Source of the DNA: Pandoraea sp.
Lineage (GTDB): Bacteria; Pseudomonadota; Gammaproteobacteria; Burkholderiales; Burkholderiaceae
Assembly: GCF_004297875.1 (NCBI RefSeq)
Contig: NZ_SCSK01000061.1
Coordinates: forward strand, 86,076 to 150,075
Direction: 5' to 3'
DNA length: 64,000 nucleotides
The first letter of the stretch is position 1. Each line of letters opens with the position of its first letter. A model generated the notes under the pieces. That model ran no database searches and had not been told where the DNA came from. It saw only the letters and a program-made list of their open reading frames with translations. The position numbers and the translations under genes were made by a program. This document shows, in pieces, positions 16,975 to 26,204 of this stretch.

Positions 16975-18066
16975 TCAGGTCAGGATCCAGCTGTTGAAGC
17001 GCTCGAGCGCCTTGCTCTGATTGTCGAGCCAGAATTGCGCATCGATGTGCAGCCCGTCTTTCATGTTGGCCGGGTAGGTTGGGCAGTTCCTGGCCACGGC
17101 CGGTTTGACGTAGTTGAATGCGGCCGGCTGGGTCAACCCGGCCGGGAAGAACTCGACAAGTTGCGCCTGCCGCTTCGGGTCCGAGGCAAACTTGATGAAC
17201 TCGCGGCAGGCTTGCGCGTTCGGCGTGCCTTTGAGAATCGACCAGTTGTCGCAACCCCAGATATTCTGGTTCCAGACGATCTCGACCGGGGCGCCGGCGG
17301 CTATCGCCGCTTGCGCGCGCGAGACCCAGGTGCCGATCATGTCGACTTCGCCCGAGCCCAGCATCTGCTCGACCTGGGCGCCGGTGGTCCACCACACGTC
17401 GACGTGCTTGGCGATTTTGTCCAGGCTGGCGAAAGCCCGATCGAAGTTGCACGGGTACACCTGCGAGGTGGGCACGCCGGCGGCCATCAGGGACTCCTCG
17501 ATGGTGTCGAACGGATATTTGCGCAAGCCGCGGCGGCCGGCGAATTCCTTGACGTTCCAGAAGTCGGCCCATGATTGCGGCGCCTTGCGGCCCTTGAAGG
17601 CGTCGGTACGGTACGCCAGCACGGTCGTGTAGACGTTGGTGCCCACGCCATAGGGCGACATGTATTGGTGAGGGATCTGGGCGATCGTCGGATCGGACTC
17701 CAATCCATGCTTTTCCAGGTAAACCTTGCCCGGGCGCGTGAGCAACAGAATTGCCGGCTGGCTGATCTTGGCCATGTCCCACGTATAGCTGCCGGTCTCG
17801 ACCATGCTGCGGATTTGCGCGGTCGGCTCGGCGTTGGCCTGCACGCCAACCACTTCGATGCCGGTCTTCTCCGTGAACGGACGATAGAACACCGCACCAT
17901 AAGCCTTGCTGTAGATGCCGCCGTCATCGCGCACGACGATGCGCTTGTTGGCCGCGGCGCGCGCGCTGGTCCATACCGCCGGGAATGCGAGGGTGGCGGC
18001 GCCGGCTGCCGCGGCCTTGATGGCGTTGCGGCGCGACGGATTCTTAGGGCTGGATTTCTTTTGCAT
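16975..18066 (-). CDS. ABC transporter periplasmic binding protein, PotD/spermidine-putrescine type
   Basis: A 363-residue extracellular solute-binding protein. The N-terminus has a twin-arginine type signal (NPSRRNAIKAAAAGAATLA, cleavage near ARAAA at about 35-40), so export through Tat is likely. The mature part has PotD-like blocks such as KRIVVRDDGGIYSKAYGAVF and TGIEVVGVQANAEPTAQIR. ATG 18066 is chosen over a longer in-frame start. It is the second gene of the operon, behind the FAD dehydrogenase and ahead of the ATPase. PotD-type proteins bind polyamines but many relatives bind opines, phosphonates or aromatic acids, so the ligand is open. Confidence 0.9.
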   Translation of the reverse strand: MQKKSSPKNPSRRNAIKAAAAGAATLAFPAVWTSARAAANKRIVVRDDGGIYSKAYGAVFYRPFTEKTGIEVVGVQANAEPTAQIRSMVETGSYTWDMAKISQPAILLLTRPGKVYLEKHGLESDPTIAQIPHQYMSPYGVGTNVYTTVLAYRTDAFKGRKAPQSWADFWNVKEFAGRRGLRKYPFDTIEESLMAAGVPTSQVYPCNFDRAFASLDKIAKHVDVWWTTGAQVEQMLGSGEVDMIGTWVSRAQAAIAAGAPVEIVWNQNIWGCDNWSILKGTPNAQACREFIKFASDPKRQAQLVEFFPAGLTQPAAFNYVKPAVARNCPTYPANMKDGLHIDAQFWLDNQSKALERFNSWILT

Positions 18067-18187
18067 GGCGACTCCTGAGGCTGAAGTGAGAAGAACGTGA
18101 AACTTCCATGACAACCACCATCTCCGGTGCGACGGCTGGCCTGTCGGCAGCCGCTTCGCGCACCGGCTTCACCGCATACGGATAGCG

Positions 18188-19615
18188 CTACGGAAGTAGC
18201 CGACCCGGATTGAACAAATGCCGAGGATCGAAGGCGCGCTTGACCGCTCGCATCATCTCCAGCTCGACCGCCGACTTGTATCGCGCCATCTCGCTCAGCC
18301 CGGTTTGCCCGACACCATGCTCGGCACTGAAGGTGCCGCCCAACGCGCTGGCGATGTCGTTGACGCCGCGCCGGATCGCCGCGGCCAGCGCGCCTTGGTC
18401 GGGCACGCGATGCCACTGATCGAAGGAAAAGAATGGAATGAAATGCACGTTGCCGTCGCCCAGGTGCGCGACCACGAGCACCGGCAGGTCCGGGACGATC
18501 GCACGCACCGCGCCGCTCGCCTGCTCGATAAAGTCGGGCACGGCCGACACCGGCACAGCGCAATCGGTGGTCAAGCCGATACCGGCCTTCTTGTTCGCTT
18601 CGGAAACGCTGTGCCGAATTTCCCACAGCGTGCTGCGCTGGGCCTCGCTGCTGGCGATCACCGCGTCCTCGAGCAGGCCTTCGGCGGTGGCGGCCTCCAG
18701 TATGTGCTGCAGTACCTGGGACAATTCCTCCCCGCCGCCGGTATCGGCCAACTCGACCAGGCCATGCCAGCGATGCGCGCCGCTCAATGGGTTGCGGCGG
18801 TTCGGCACGTGTTCGATCACCAGCTCGAGCTGCATGGCGTCGATCATCTCGAAGGCCGACAATTGCGCGCCGCATGCTGTCTGGAACATGCCGAGCATGC
18901 GCACCGCGGCGGCCGGGTCGTTCGGCGCAAACCAGGCAACGGCATGACGCGTCGGCAGCGGGTGCAGTTTGAGCACCGCGGCGGTGACGATGCCCATGGC
19001 GCCTTCGGCGCCGATGAACAGATGCTTCAGATCGAACCCCGTATTGTTCTTGCGCAGCGCGGTCAAGCCGTTCCATATGCTGCCGTCGGGCAGCACGACT
19101 TCCAGGCCGAGCACATTCTCGCGGGTATTGCCATAGCGCAGCACACCCGTGCCGCCGGCATTCGTGGCGATGGTGCCGCCGATCTGGCACGAGCCTTCCG
19201 CGCCGAGACTGATCGGGTACAGGCGACCGACTTCGGCCGCCGCTTGCTGCACCGTGGCCAGAACGCAGCCCGCTTCGACCTCCATTGAATTATTGGCCGC
19301 ATCGATGCGGCGGATCCGACGCATCCGCGACAGATTGACGATGACCGGCGGCTCGCCATCGGCCGCGGGCACCGCGCCGCCGCACAAACTGGTGTTGCCG
19401 CCTTGCGGCAGTACCGGGACGCCATGCTCGGCGCACAGACGCACGATTGCCGCGACTTGCCCAGTGCTCGACGGCAGCGCAACGCAAACGGCCGCGCCGC
19501 GATACCGGCCTCGCCAATCTTCGATGAACCCGGCCAGTTCGGCCTCGCCACGCAACACGCCATCGGCGCCCAACAGGTCGGCCAGTGCGTCGATCAGGCT
19601 TCCGGCATCAGTCAT
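18188..19615 (-). CDS. FAD-linked 2-hydroxyacid dehydrogenase (GlcD/D-2-hydroxyglutarate dehydrogenase family)
   Basis: A 475-residue FAD-binding oxidoreductase with the PCMH-type FAD domain at about 40-215 (VLPQGGNTSLCGGAVPAADG, then QIGGTIATNAGGTGVLRYGN) and the C-terminal FAD-oxidase domain. The metal-site histidines lie in VVAHLGDGNVHFIPF and the late GGTFSAEHGVGQTGL. These features fit GlcD, D-lactate and D-2-hydroxyglutarate dehydrogenases. The start ATG 19615 (MTDAGSLIDALADLLGAD) is preferred; a longer in-frame start at 19717 would add 34 residues that overlap the likely promoter. It is the first gene of the operon. With the DapA-type aldolase it suggests oxidation and cleavage of an imported hydroxy acid. 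Confidence 0.9.
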   Translation of the reverse strand: MTDAGSLIDALADLLGADGVLRGEAELAGFIEDWRGRYRGAAVCVALPSSTGQVAAIVRLCAEHGVPVLPQGGNTSLCGGAVPAADGEPPVIVNLSRMRRIRRIDAANNSMEVEAGCVLATVQQAAAEVGRLYPISLGAEGSCQIGGTIATNAGGTGVLRYGNTRENVLGLEVVLPDGSIWNGLTALRKNNTGFDLKHLFIGAEGAMGIVTAAVLKLHPLPTRHAVAWFAPNDPAAAVRMLGMFQTACGAQLSAFEMIDAMQLELVIEHVPNRRNPLSGAHRWHGLVELADTGGGEELSQVLQHILEAATAEGLLEDAVIASSEAQRSTLWEIRHSVSEANKKAGIGLTTDCAVPVSAVPDFIEQASGAVRAIVPDLPVLVVAHLGDGNVHFIPFFSFDQWHRVPDQGALAAAIRRGVNDIASALGGTFSAEHGVGQTGLSEMARYKSAVELEMMRAVKRAFDPRHLFNPGRLLP

Positions 19616-20110
19616 TTTCTTGATTCCTTCGCATCGTTTTCGAATGCCAATGAACACTGCTATGACACAGCATACGAACAAATGAATTGTATTGAAATGA
19701 CAATAATTGCAATTCAATTAAAAAAGGGGTTTACCATGATTTCACCGCCGAACCAGGTTTGGCGCGCGGCGAGGACGAGGCTGGTCGCCAGAAGGGCAGC
19801 GATTGTTGGGCGCAGACGTCAATGCGCCGACCGGGGGAGTGTCTCGAACTCGCTGGACAGCGGTCGCCGCGACTTGCGTTCAACGACGTTGAGCCGGGTA
19901 TGAGGGATGTCGAGGTGTCGCATGAGGGGCGAAGGTCGCCCGCATCGACACCGGTCAGAGGGAATGGGTCGGGGGCTGTGCGCCCCGTTTGGCGTGCTGA
20001 AGGCTCGCCAGGCAGCGCCATCGGGCAAACCACGGGTCGCGAGACCCGGCGACCACTGGCGAGCCCGCGGCGGAGCCGCTTCGGCCTGGCCAGTGGCGGG
20101 TATCGCGCTC
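19616..20110. other. Promoter region of the 2-hydroxyacid operon and gene-free stretch
   Basis: This 495 bp stretch has an AT-rich part (19660-19740) holding a cluster of ATTG/CAAT half-sites just ahead of the operon. Positions 19740-20110 are GC-rich with no credible gene in any frame. No terminator with a U-tract was seen behind the DJ-1 gene that ends at 20111. Confidence 0.4.
19691..19704. promoter_or_regulatory. ATTG-N6-CAAT inverted repeat, possible IclR-type operator
   Basis: ATTGAAATGACAAT matches the repeat at 12171-12183 except for one inserted base. It lies 76 bp upstream of the first operon gene (ATG 19615) and is followed by a second palindrome, AATTGCAATT. The shared sequence at the two ends of the cluster suggests a common regulator, probably the IclR protein at 12268-13104. 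Confidence 0.4.
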
Positions 20111-20809
20111 TTACGCGCTGACCGTCGTGGCGCCATGCCGCGCGATCCGCTCGATGATTTCGCGGCGTCGCGGCATGGTTTGCGCGTAGCTTGCGGCGAC
20201 CACCTCCATTACTTCGGGCGGGGCCAGATCGGGGCGCCCCGCATTGAATGGCGGGTGCGGGGCGTATTCGAGCCCCAATTGCACGCTCTGGGCGGTGACC
20301 GGGTCCGTCAGCTCGGCGGCCACGGTGAGCGCGAAGTCGATGCCCGCGGTGACGCCGCCGCCGGTGATCAGGTTGCCGTCGCGCACCACCCGGCCGTCGT
20401 CGGCAATCGCGCCGAACAACGGCAGCATGTCGCGCCAGGCCCAGTGGCAGGCGGCGCGCCTGCCTTGCAGCAACCCTGCCGCGCCAAGAATCAGCGAGCC
20501 GGTGCACACCGAGGTGATGTAGCGCGCGCCGTCCGCCAGCCGCCGCACGTGGCGCATGAAAACGTCGTCCAGCATGGCCTCGGTGACGCCGGCGCCGCCC
20601 GGCACGCACAGTACGTCACACCGCGCGACCTCTTCGAGCCGGGCCAGATCGGAAAAAACCAGGCCGTCTGCACTGACCGGCGCGCCGCCCACCGAGGCGA
20701 CGGTGACGTCGATGCCGGGCGTGCGGGCGAAGAACTGATGCGGGCCGGTGAAATCGAGATGGGTCATGCCACGGTACAGCGGAAAGACGATGTGAATGGT
20801 GTTGGCCAT
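20111..20809 (-). CDS. DJ-1/PfpI family protein, isonitrile hydratase-like
   Basis: A 232-residue DJ-1/PfpI-superfamily protein. The nucleophilic cysteine is in the elbow TSVCTGSLILGAAGLL. The N-terminus MANTIHIVFPLYRGMTHLDF and the GGGVTAGIDFALTV block resemble isonitrile hydratase InhA, which converts isonitriles to N-substituted formamides. The start ATG 20809 has a clear ribosome site (GGAGGAAGC). It is divergently oriented from a GlxA-type regulator at 20900 with a 90 bp gap, so the two probably share a promoter region. Assignment to the isonitrile reaction is by family resemblance; other DJ-1 enzymes (glyoxalase, amidase-like) are possible. Confidence 0.85.
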   Translation of the reverse strand: MANTIHIVFPLYRGMTHLDFTGPHQFFARTPGIDVTVASVGGAPVSADGLVFSDLARLEEVARCDVLCVPGGAGVTEAMLDDVFMRHVRRLADGARYITSVCTGSLILGAAGLLQGRRAACHWAWRDMLPLFGAIADDGRVVRDGNLITGGGVTAGIDFALTVAAELTDPVTAQSVQLGLEYAPHPPFNAGRPDLAPPEVMEVVAASYAQTMPRRREIIERIARHGATTVSA

Positions 20810-20899
20810 GAGAGCTTCCTCCAGAGGGGGTGGTTTGACTTGGCCAGTGTAGCGATTCACAATGATGTCTGAAATGACATTATTCCAACGAATACTGAC

Positions 20900-21859
20900 A
20901 TGCCTCGCACAATCGCCTTTCTGCTGTTTCCCGGCTTTGAACTGCTCGATCTGAGCGGGCCGCACACGGCCTTTCAATTCGCCTCCAATTTGGTGCCGGG
21001 CTCGTATCGCATCGACGTCGTTTCAGCCGCCGGCGGCGCGCTGGCCAGCTCGTCCGGCGTGAGCGTGGGCACGTCGCCCGCGCGGGGCAAGCGACCCGAT
21101 ACGCTGATGGTGCCAGGCGGCAGCGGCGTGCGCGCGTACGCCAAAACAGCGGAGGCGCTACGCCTCGCGCAGCGCCTGGCGGCACGCTCGCGACGCGTCA
21201 CCAGCGTCTGCACCGGCGCGTTTCTGATGGCCGCCGCCGGCCTGCTCGATGGCCGCCGCGTGACGACGCATTGGCGGCATGCAGCGAGCCTGCAGGCAGC
21301 TTATCCGCTGCTGCGCGTGGAGCCCGACAGGATTTTTATTCGCGATGGGTCGGTGTGGACTTCGGCCGGCGTGAGCGCGGGCATCGATCTTGCGCTCGCG
21401 CTGATCGAGGAAGATCTGGGGCTGGATGTCTCGCGCGCGGTCGCCCGCGAGATGGTGGTATACCATCGCCGGCCGGGCGGCCAGTCGCAATTCTCGGCAC
21501 TGCTCGATATCGAACCGCCGTCGGACCGCATTCGCGCGGTGCTGCATTTCGCGCGCGAGCATCTGCACGAACCGTTGCCGGTGGAGCGTCTGGCCGAGGT
21601 CGCACGCTTGAGCCCGCGGCAATTCGCGCGCGCGTTCGTCAGCGAAACCGGCCAGACGCCGGCCAAGGCCGTCGAGCGCATGCGCGCCGAAGCAGCCCGC
21701 CCCCGTGTCGAGGACGGCCGCGAGCCGCTTGAGATGATTGCCTGCGCGAGCGGTTTCGGTGATCCGGAGCGCATGCGCCGGGGCTTTATCCGCGCGTTCG
21801 GGCAACCGCCGCAAGCACTGCGCCGGCTGGCGCACGCACGGCAACGATCGCTGTCATAG
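20900..21859 (+). CDS. GlxA-family transcriptional regulator (DJ-1-like domain plus AraC HTH)
   Basis: This 319-residue regulator has an N-terminal DJ-1/PfpI-like domain (about 1-185; cysteine elbow VTSVCTGAFLMAAAGLL, GVSAGIDLALALIEEDLG). A C-terminal AraC helix-turn-helix follows (about 215-315; LAEVARLSPRQFARAFVSET, then IACASGFGDPERMRRGFIRA). GlxA-type regulators often control a neighbouring divergent gene, which here is the other DJ-1-domain protein. It seems that enzyme and sensor share the same fold and may see the same ligand. The DUF1697 gene follows 16 bp downstream. Confidence 0.92.
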   Translation: MPRTIAFLLFPGFELLDLSGPHTAFQFASNLVPGSYRIDVVSAAGGALASSSGVSVGTSPARGKRPDTLMVPGGSGVRAYAKTAEALRLAQRLAARSRRVTSVCTGAFLMAAAGLLDGRRVTTHWRHAASLQAAYPLLRVEPDRIFIRDGSVWTSAGVSAGIDLALALIEEDLGLDVSRAVAREMVVYHRRPGGQSQFSALLDIEPPSDRIRAVLHFAREHLHEPLPVERLAEVARLSPRQFARAFVSETGQTPAKAVERMRAEAARPRVEDGREPLEMIACASGFGDPERMRRGFIRAFGQPPQALRRLAHARQRSLS

Positions 21860-21875
21860 CGCTGGAGAATTCATC

Positions 21876-22388
21876 GTGACCGTTTTTATCGCACTGCTGC
21901 GCGCCGTCAATGTCGGGGGCACCGGTATCCTGCCGATGAAAGTGCTGTCGGCCCATTGCGCCGGCCTCGGCTTCGAGCGGGTGCGCACTTACATTCAGAG
22001 CGGCAATGTCGTGTTCGAGAGCGCCGGCGACGAGGGCGAGCTACGACGCCTGCTGGCGAATTCGCTGGCCGATCTGATGGGAAAGCCGGTCGGCGTGGCG
22101 CTGCGCAGCGCGCCGGCGCTGGCTGCGGTGCTCGATGCCAATCCGTTTCCGGACGCGCCGCCCGCGCAGGTGGCGGTCGCCTTTCACCACGCCTTGCTGC
22201 CTCGCACGCTGCTCGACGGCTTCACGGCGCCGGGCGGCGAGGAAGTGCGACTCGGGCAGCGCGAGCTTTATGCGTATTATCCGAACGGCATGGGCCGCTC
22301 GCGGCTCAAGCTGCCATTGCCGCCCGGCGAGATTACCGTACGCAATATCAATACGGTATCCAAATTGGTCGCGCTGGCTGGCGACTGA
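21876..22388 (+). CDS. DUF1697 family protein
   Basis: A 170-residue protein with the DUF1697 pattern: VFIALLRAVNVGGTGILPM at the N-terminus, then the RVRTYIQSGNVVFES block, and a C-terminal block with YYPNGMGRSRLKLP and NINTVSKLVAL. I chose the GTG at 21876, which has GGAG eight bases upstream and begins right at the conserved domain; an upstream in-frame start would overlap the preceding gene. Function of the family is unknown. It probably shares a transcript with the GlxA-type regulator. Confidence 0.88.
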   Translation: MTVFIALLRAVNVGGTGILPMKVLSAHCAGLGFERVRTYIQSGNVVFESAGDEGELRRLLANSLADLMGKPVGVALRSAPALAAVLDANPFPDAPPAQVAVAFHHALLPRTLLDGFTAPGGEEVRLGQRELYAYYPNGMGRSRLKLPLPPGEITVRNINTVSKLVALAGD

Positions 22389-22393
22389 CGTGC

Positions 22394-22753
22394 TCAACGG
22401 CCGATACGGCGGCTGTTCCCGTCAAGCTGTTCGTTCAATACGCGCTGTTCGTCGCCGGTGATGCCGCCGCCTTGCTGCGAGGCCATATCATTGAGCTCAC
22501 GCTGAATGGCATCGACACGTCGATGCAGCGCACCACCGTAGCCGGGATCGATATAGCCCTGGCTCACCCTTGCGTCGATACGGTGATGTTGCGTGGCAAT
22601 GCGATGTTCGATCTGCGCCTTGCGCTGCAGACTGACCTGATACGGGGTGGGTCCCACGCGGGCCGGCGGCGCCGGTTGATAGACGGTACAGCCATATAGC
22701 GCCGCGCAAGCCATCGCCAAGGTCAACGCCATTTTCTTTGTGTTGTGCATCAT
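22394..22753 (-). CDS. Small lipoprotein, unknown function
   Basis: A 119-residue predicted lipoprotein. The signal peptide ends with a lipobox ALYGC (Cys at about 22), and the mature part begins TVYQPAPPARVGPTPYQVSL. The rest is charged and predicted helical. It resembles short lipoproteins of Burkholderiaceae with no assigned role. The start is ATG 22753 or the adjacent ATG 22750. It converges with the DUF1697 gene, leaving 5 bp between stops. Confidence 0.75.
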   Translation of the reverse strand: MMHNTKKMALTLAMACAALYGCTVYQPAPPARVGPTPYQVSLQRKAQIEHRIATQHHRIDARVSQGYIDPGYGGALHRRVDAIQRELNDMASQQGGGITGDEQRVLNEQLDGNSRRIGR

Positions 22754-22831
22754 GAGTTACCTGAGATCGGCAAATAGGCCGGTTGGTGGGTCGCCGATAT
22801 AACGGCGGTGCGCATGAAACGGTTGACGCGT

Positions 22832-22860
22832 CGCGGGCATTGCCGAGGATGATGCCCGCG
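22832..22860. terminator. 9-bp hairpin between rlmD and the lipoprotein gene
   Basis: CGCGGGCAT and ATGCCCGCG form a perfect 9-bp stem with an 11-nt loop in the gap between two minus-strand genes. There is no U-tract, so it could be an RNA-stabilising or weak termination element rather than a classical terminator. Confidence 0.35.
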
Positions 22861-22880
22861 ACCGGCTGCTGGCATGCGTG

Positions 22881-24269
22881 TTAGCCCCGCTCGAACACGG
22901 CGATCGATTCGACGTGCGAGGTATGCGGAAACATATTGACGACGCCGGCACGCGTGAGGCGATAGCCAGCCTCGTGCACCAGCAGGCCCGCATCGCGCGC
23001 CAGCGTGGCGGGATTGCAGGAGACGTATACGATGCGGCGCGGCAAGCCCGGCGCGTTGTCCTGCGCCAGCACGGCCAGCGCCTTGGCGACGGCCAGCGCG
23101 CCTTCGCGCGGCGGGTCGACCAGATAGCGATCGAATGCACCCAGGGCGCGGAGTTCATCCGGGGTGATGTCGAACAGGTTGCGGCAGGCAAAGCCGGTTT
23201 TGTCGGCCAGACCGTTGGCCCTGGCGTTGTCCAGCGCGCGCTGCGTCAAGGTTTGACTGCCTTCGATGCCGAGCACTTCGCCGGCTTTGCGGGCCAGGGG
23301 CAAGGTGAAGTTGCCAATCCCGCAGAATAGATCCAGCACGCGCTCGCCGGGCTCGGGAGCCAGCAAGTTCAGGGCGCGATGCACCAGCACGCGATTGATC
23401 TGGTGATTGACCTGGGTGAAGTCGGTGGGCCGAAACGGCATGCGGATCTGATATTCGGGCAGCACGTATGCCAGTTCCCGGTCGAGCGGATAGAACGGCA
23501 CGGCCGTCTCGGGCCCCTTGGGCTGCACCCAGAACTGCACGCCGTGCGCATCGGCGAATTCGCGCAGCAGCGGCTCGTCGGCCGCACTGAGCGGCTCGAG
23601 GATGCGCAGCACCAGGGCCGTCACGTCGGCGCCGATCGCGAGCTCGATTTGCGGCAATCGATCGCGAATCGACAGTGACTCGACCAGGTGGCGCAACGGC
23701 ACGAGCAGATCGGAGACGTGCGGCGGCAGGATCTCGCAGGAGGTCATGTCCGCCACGAAGCTGCTCTTGCGCTCGTGAAAACCGATCAGCACGCCGCCCT
23801 TCTTGGCGACATGACGTACCGTCAGACGGGCCCGGTACCGGTAACCCCAGTCCGGCCCCTGGATCGGGCGCAGCATGGTCTCGGCCCTGACCTTGGACAG
23901 GTGCCACAGATTGTCTTCGAGCACGCGCTGCTTGATCGCCACTTGCGCGCGCGGCTCGAGATGCTGCATCGAGCAGCCGCCGCAGGTGCCGAAAAACCGG
24001 CAGCGCGGCGTCGCGCGCAGAATGCTCGGCCGCAGCACGCGCACCAGCTCAGCCTGCTCGAAGCTCGGTTTGCGCCGATAGCTCTTGTAGATCACCCGCT
24101 CGCCCGGCAACGCGCCCTCGACGAAGATGACCTTGCCCGGACGGTCGTCGGCGCCCGGCAGGCGGCCGACGCCGCGCGCCTCCATGTCCAGCGATTCGAT
24201 TTCAAGGGTGTCGGCAACCAGGTCGACGACCTGGCTCGAGGCTGCGTTAGGGGATTTGGCGTCTGTCAC
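22881..24269 (-). CDS. rlmD: 23S rRNA (uracil-1939-C5)-methyltransferase
   Basis: A 462-residue RNA methyltransferase that uses SAM to make m5U1939 in 23S rRNA. An N-terminal TRAM-type domain (about 15-75) is followed by the four-cysteine iron-sulfur cluster site [10 protein letters not shown] (near residue 90). The SAM site is [16 protein letters not shown], the catalytic cysteine block is [12 protein letters not shown], and the DPPREGA motif is also present. Length matches RlmD (RumA). It sits just downstream of the exonuclease-rpoS block on the same strand, an arrangement familiar in Burkholderiaceae. Confidence 0.95.
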   Translation of the reverse strand: MTDAKSPNAASSQVVDLVADTLEIESLDMEARGVGRLPGADDRPGKVIFVEGALPGERVIYKSYRRKPSFEQAELVRVLRPSILRATPRCRFFGTCGGCSMQHLEPRAQVAIKQRVLEDNLWHLSKVRAETMLRPIQGPDWGYRYRARLTVRHVAKKGGVLIGFHERKSSFVADMTSCEILPPHVSDLLVPLRHLVESLSIRDRLPQIELAIGADVTALVLRILEPLSAADEPLLREFADAHGVQFWVQPKGPETAVPFYPLDRELAYVLPEYQIRMPFRPTDFTQVNHQINRVLVHRALNLLAPEPGERVLDLFCGIGNFTLPLARKAGEVLGIEGSQTLTQRALDNARANGLADKTGFACRNLFDITPDELRALGAFDRYLVDPPREGALAVAKALAVLAQDNAPGLPRRIVYVSCNPATLARDAGLLVHEAGYRLTRAGVVNMFPHTSHVESIAVFERG

Positions 24270-24335
24270 GGCGGTGATTCTCTTCAGCGAAGCCGCGATT
24301 GTAGACCATTCGCCCGCCGGTCTGGGTGCCGGCGC

Positions 24336-25112
24336 TCAAGCCGCGAAAGCCGCCAGATACTCGCGCCAGTGCGCCGCGCTCTCGCCCGCGAGCGCGGTTT
24401 TGACCAGTTGGACTTCCTGTTCGTATTCGGCCGGCGAAAACCCGCCGCGCATGAGCTGGAACCGGCAGTACACGAGGTAGGTATTGACGACATCGGTTTC
24501 GCAGTAATTGCGGATATCGGCCAGTTGGCCCTGCTGATAAGCTTCCCACACCTTGCTGCCGTCCATGCCGAGCTTGCCGGGAAAGCCGCACAGCTTGGCC
24601 AGGTCGTCGAGCGGCGCATTGGCGCGCGCCTGGTACATCGCGAGCAGGTCCATCAGGTCGAGATGGCGATGATGGTAGCGGCTGATGTAGTTGTTCCACT
24701 TGAAGTCGCGGTCGTCCTCGCCCATGTCCCAGTAGCGCGGCGCGGCCACCGAGTTGATCAGGCCGCGGTAATGCATTACGGGCAGATCGAAACCGCCGCC
24801 GTTCCAGGACACCAGTTGCGGCGAGTATTTCTCGATCACGCGGTAGAAGCTCTGGATCAGCGATGCTTCGCTATCTTCGAGGGTGCCCAGCGAACGCACG
24901 CGAAAGCCGTCGCGATCGCGAAAGACGCAGGAGATCGCCGCGACCTTGTGCAGGTGCAGCGGCAGGAAGTCGCCGCCGGTTCTTTCGCGCCGGGCGGCAA
25001 ACGCCTGCTCGGCCACCTCGGCGTCGGACATCGTGGCCGGCGCGTCCTGCAGGCGACGCAGGCCCGCGACGTCGGGAATCGTCTCGATGTCGAAAACCAG
25101 AACGGGAATCAC
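24336..25112 (-). CDS. Predicted DEDD-type 3'-5' exonuclease (PolB-like)
   Basis: A 258-residue protein with the DEDD exonuclease pattern: [10 protein letters not shown] (DxE) near the start, [12 protein letters not shown] (second motif) in the middle and [14 protein letters not shown] (last Asp) towards the end. It matches the family annotated as predicted PolB-like 3'-5' exonuclease. The start is GTG 25112, which overlaps the rpoS stop as GTGA, so translation is probably coupled to rpoS. An upstream in-frame reading would run into rpoS on the same strand and is rejected. The in-cell substrate is unknown. Confidence 0.85.
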   Translation of the reverse strand: MIPVLVFDIETIPDVAGLRRLQDAPATMSDAEVAEQAFAARRERTGGDFLPLHLHKVAAISCVFRDRDGFRVRSLGTLEDSEASLIQSFYRVIEKYSPQLVSWNGGGFDLPVMHYRGLINSVAAPRYWDMGEDDRDFKWNNYISRYHHRHLDLMDLLAMYQARANAPLDDLAKLCGFPGKLGMDGSKVWEAYQQGQLADIRNYCETDVVNTYLVYCRFQLMRGGFSPAEYEQEVQLVKTALAGESAAHWREYLAAFAA

Positions 25113-26179
25113 AATACGGAATCCTTGCGCACGCCGTTGGAGGCGAAATAACGCTTGAGCTTGACCAGGGCTTCCTGCTGGATTTGCCTGACCCGCTCGC
25201 GCGTGAGGCCCATTTCGTCGGCCAGTTCCTCGAGCGTGGCCGGCTCGATCCGGTTGAGCCCGAAGCGACGCTCGATCACGTAGCGGTGCTTGGTGGAAAG
25301 ACGCGAGAGCCACAGGCGCATCAGGTCTTCGAGCTCGCGGTGCTGCACTTCCTGCTCCGGCGCCTGGCTGTGGTCGTCAGAGAGCAGGTCGAGCAGGCTG
25401 CTGCCGGGGTCGATTTCGAGCGGCGCATCGAGCGAGGCGACGTGCTCGTTGAGCGCGAGGATATCGACGATTTCATCGGCCGTCTTGCCGGTCAGGTCGG
25501 CAATGTCATCGATGCTGGCATCGCGCCGTTCGGCGCCATCGACGTAAGGCGCGCTTTTCTCCAGGTGGCGCTTGGCGCGCAGCACCTGATTGAGTTCGCG
25601 GATCACGTGCACCGGCAGGCGAACGGTGCGCGCCTGGTTCATGATGGCGCGCTCGATGCTTTGCCGGATCCACCACGTCGCGTAGGTCGAAAACCGGAAG
25701 CCACGGCCCGGATCGAATTTTTCGATGGCATGCATCAGGCCGAGATTGCCCTCTTCGATCAGGTCGAGCAGCGGCACGCCGCGGTTCAGGTAGCCCTTGG
25801 CGATGCTGACCACCAGACGCAGGTTGCGCTCGATCATGACTTGCCGCGCGCCGAACTCGCCGCCCTGCGCGAGCGTCGCGTAATGGAGTTCTTCAGCGGG
25901 CGTGAGCAGCGGCTTGATGCTGATGCGGTTCAGGTAGTGCTGAACGGTGTCGGCCGTGAGTTCGGCCTGCAGGATGGTGGTGAAGTCGTCGGGTTCGGCG
26001 GCGGCGGCCTGTGGTGCGTCGAGTTCGCGCGCCTCGCCTGGCTCGCCGGACTCGCCGTCGCCTTCGACGAACGGGTCGTCGGCCGGCGCGTCATGGCGTT
26101 CCGGCTGCTCGCCGGCCTCTTCGGCGGCGAGCTCGGAGTTTTCTCCGTGATGCGAGAGATGACGCTTCTTTTTCAGCAT
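25109..26179 (-). CDS. rpoS: RNA polymerase sigma factor RpoS (stationary phase / general stress)
   Basis: A 356-residue sigma-70 family factor. An acidic, low-similarity N-terminus (1-95) precedes region 1.2-2, which includes [20 protein letters not shown], the core-binding block [20 protein letters not shown] and the -10 recognition segment [20 protein letters not shown]. Region 4 has [19 protein letters not shown]. Length and the order nlpD-rpoS identify it as RpoS rather than RpoD or RpoH. It follows nlpD by 25 bp. In related bacteria a main rpoS promoter lies within nlpD; I did not identify it here. The downstream exonuclease overlaps by 4 bp. Confidence 0.96.
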   Translation of the reverse strand: MLKKKRHLSHHGENSELAAEEAGEQPERHDAPADDPFVEGDGESGEPGEARELDAPQAAAAEPDDFTTILQAELTADTVQHYLNRISIKPLLTPAEELHYATLAQGGEFGARQVMIERNLRLVVSIAKGYLNRGVPLLDLIEEGNLGLMHAIEKFDPGRGFRFSTYATWWIRQSIERAIMNQARTVRLPVHVIRELNQVLRAKRHLEKSAPYVDGAERRDASIDDIADLTGKTADEIVDILALNEHVASLDAPLEIDPGSSLLDLLSDDHSQAPEQEVQHRELEDLMRLWLSRLSTKHRYVIERRFGLNRIEPATLEELADEMGLTRERVRQIQQEALVKLKRYFASNGVRKDSVL

Positions 26180-26204
26180 CCTACCCTGCTCATGGTTGAT
26201 CGAC

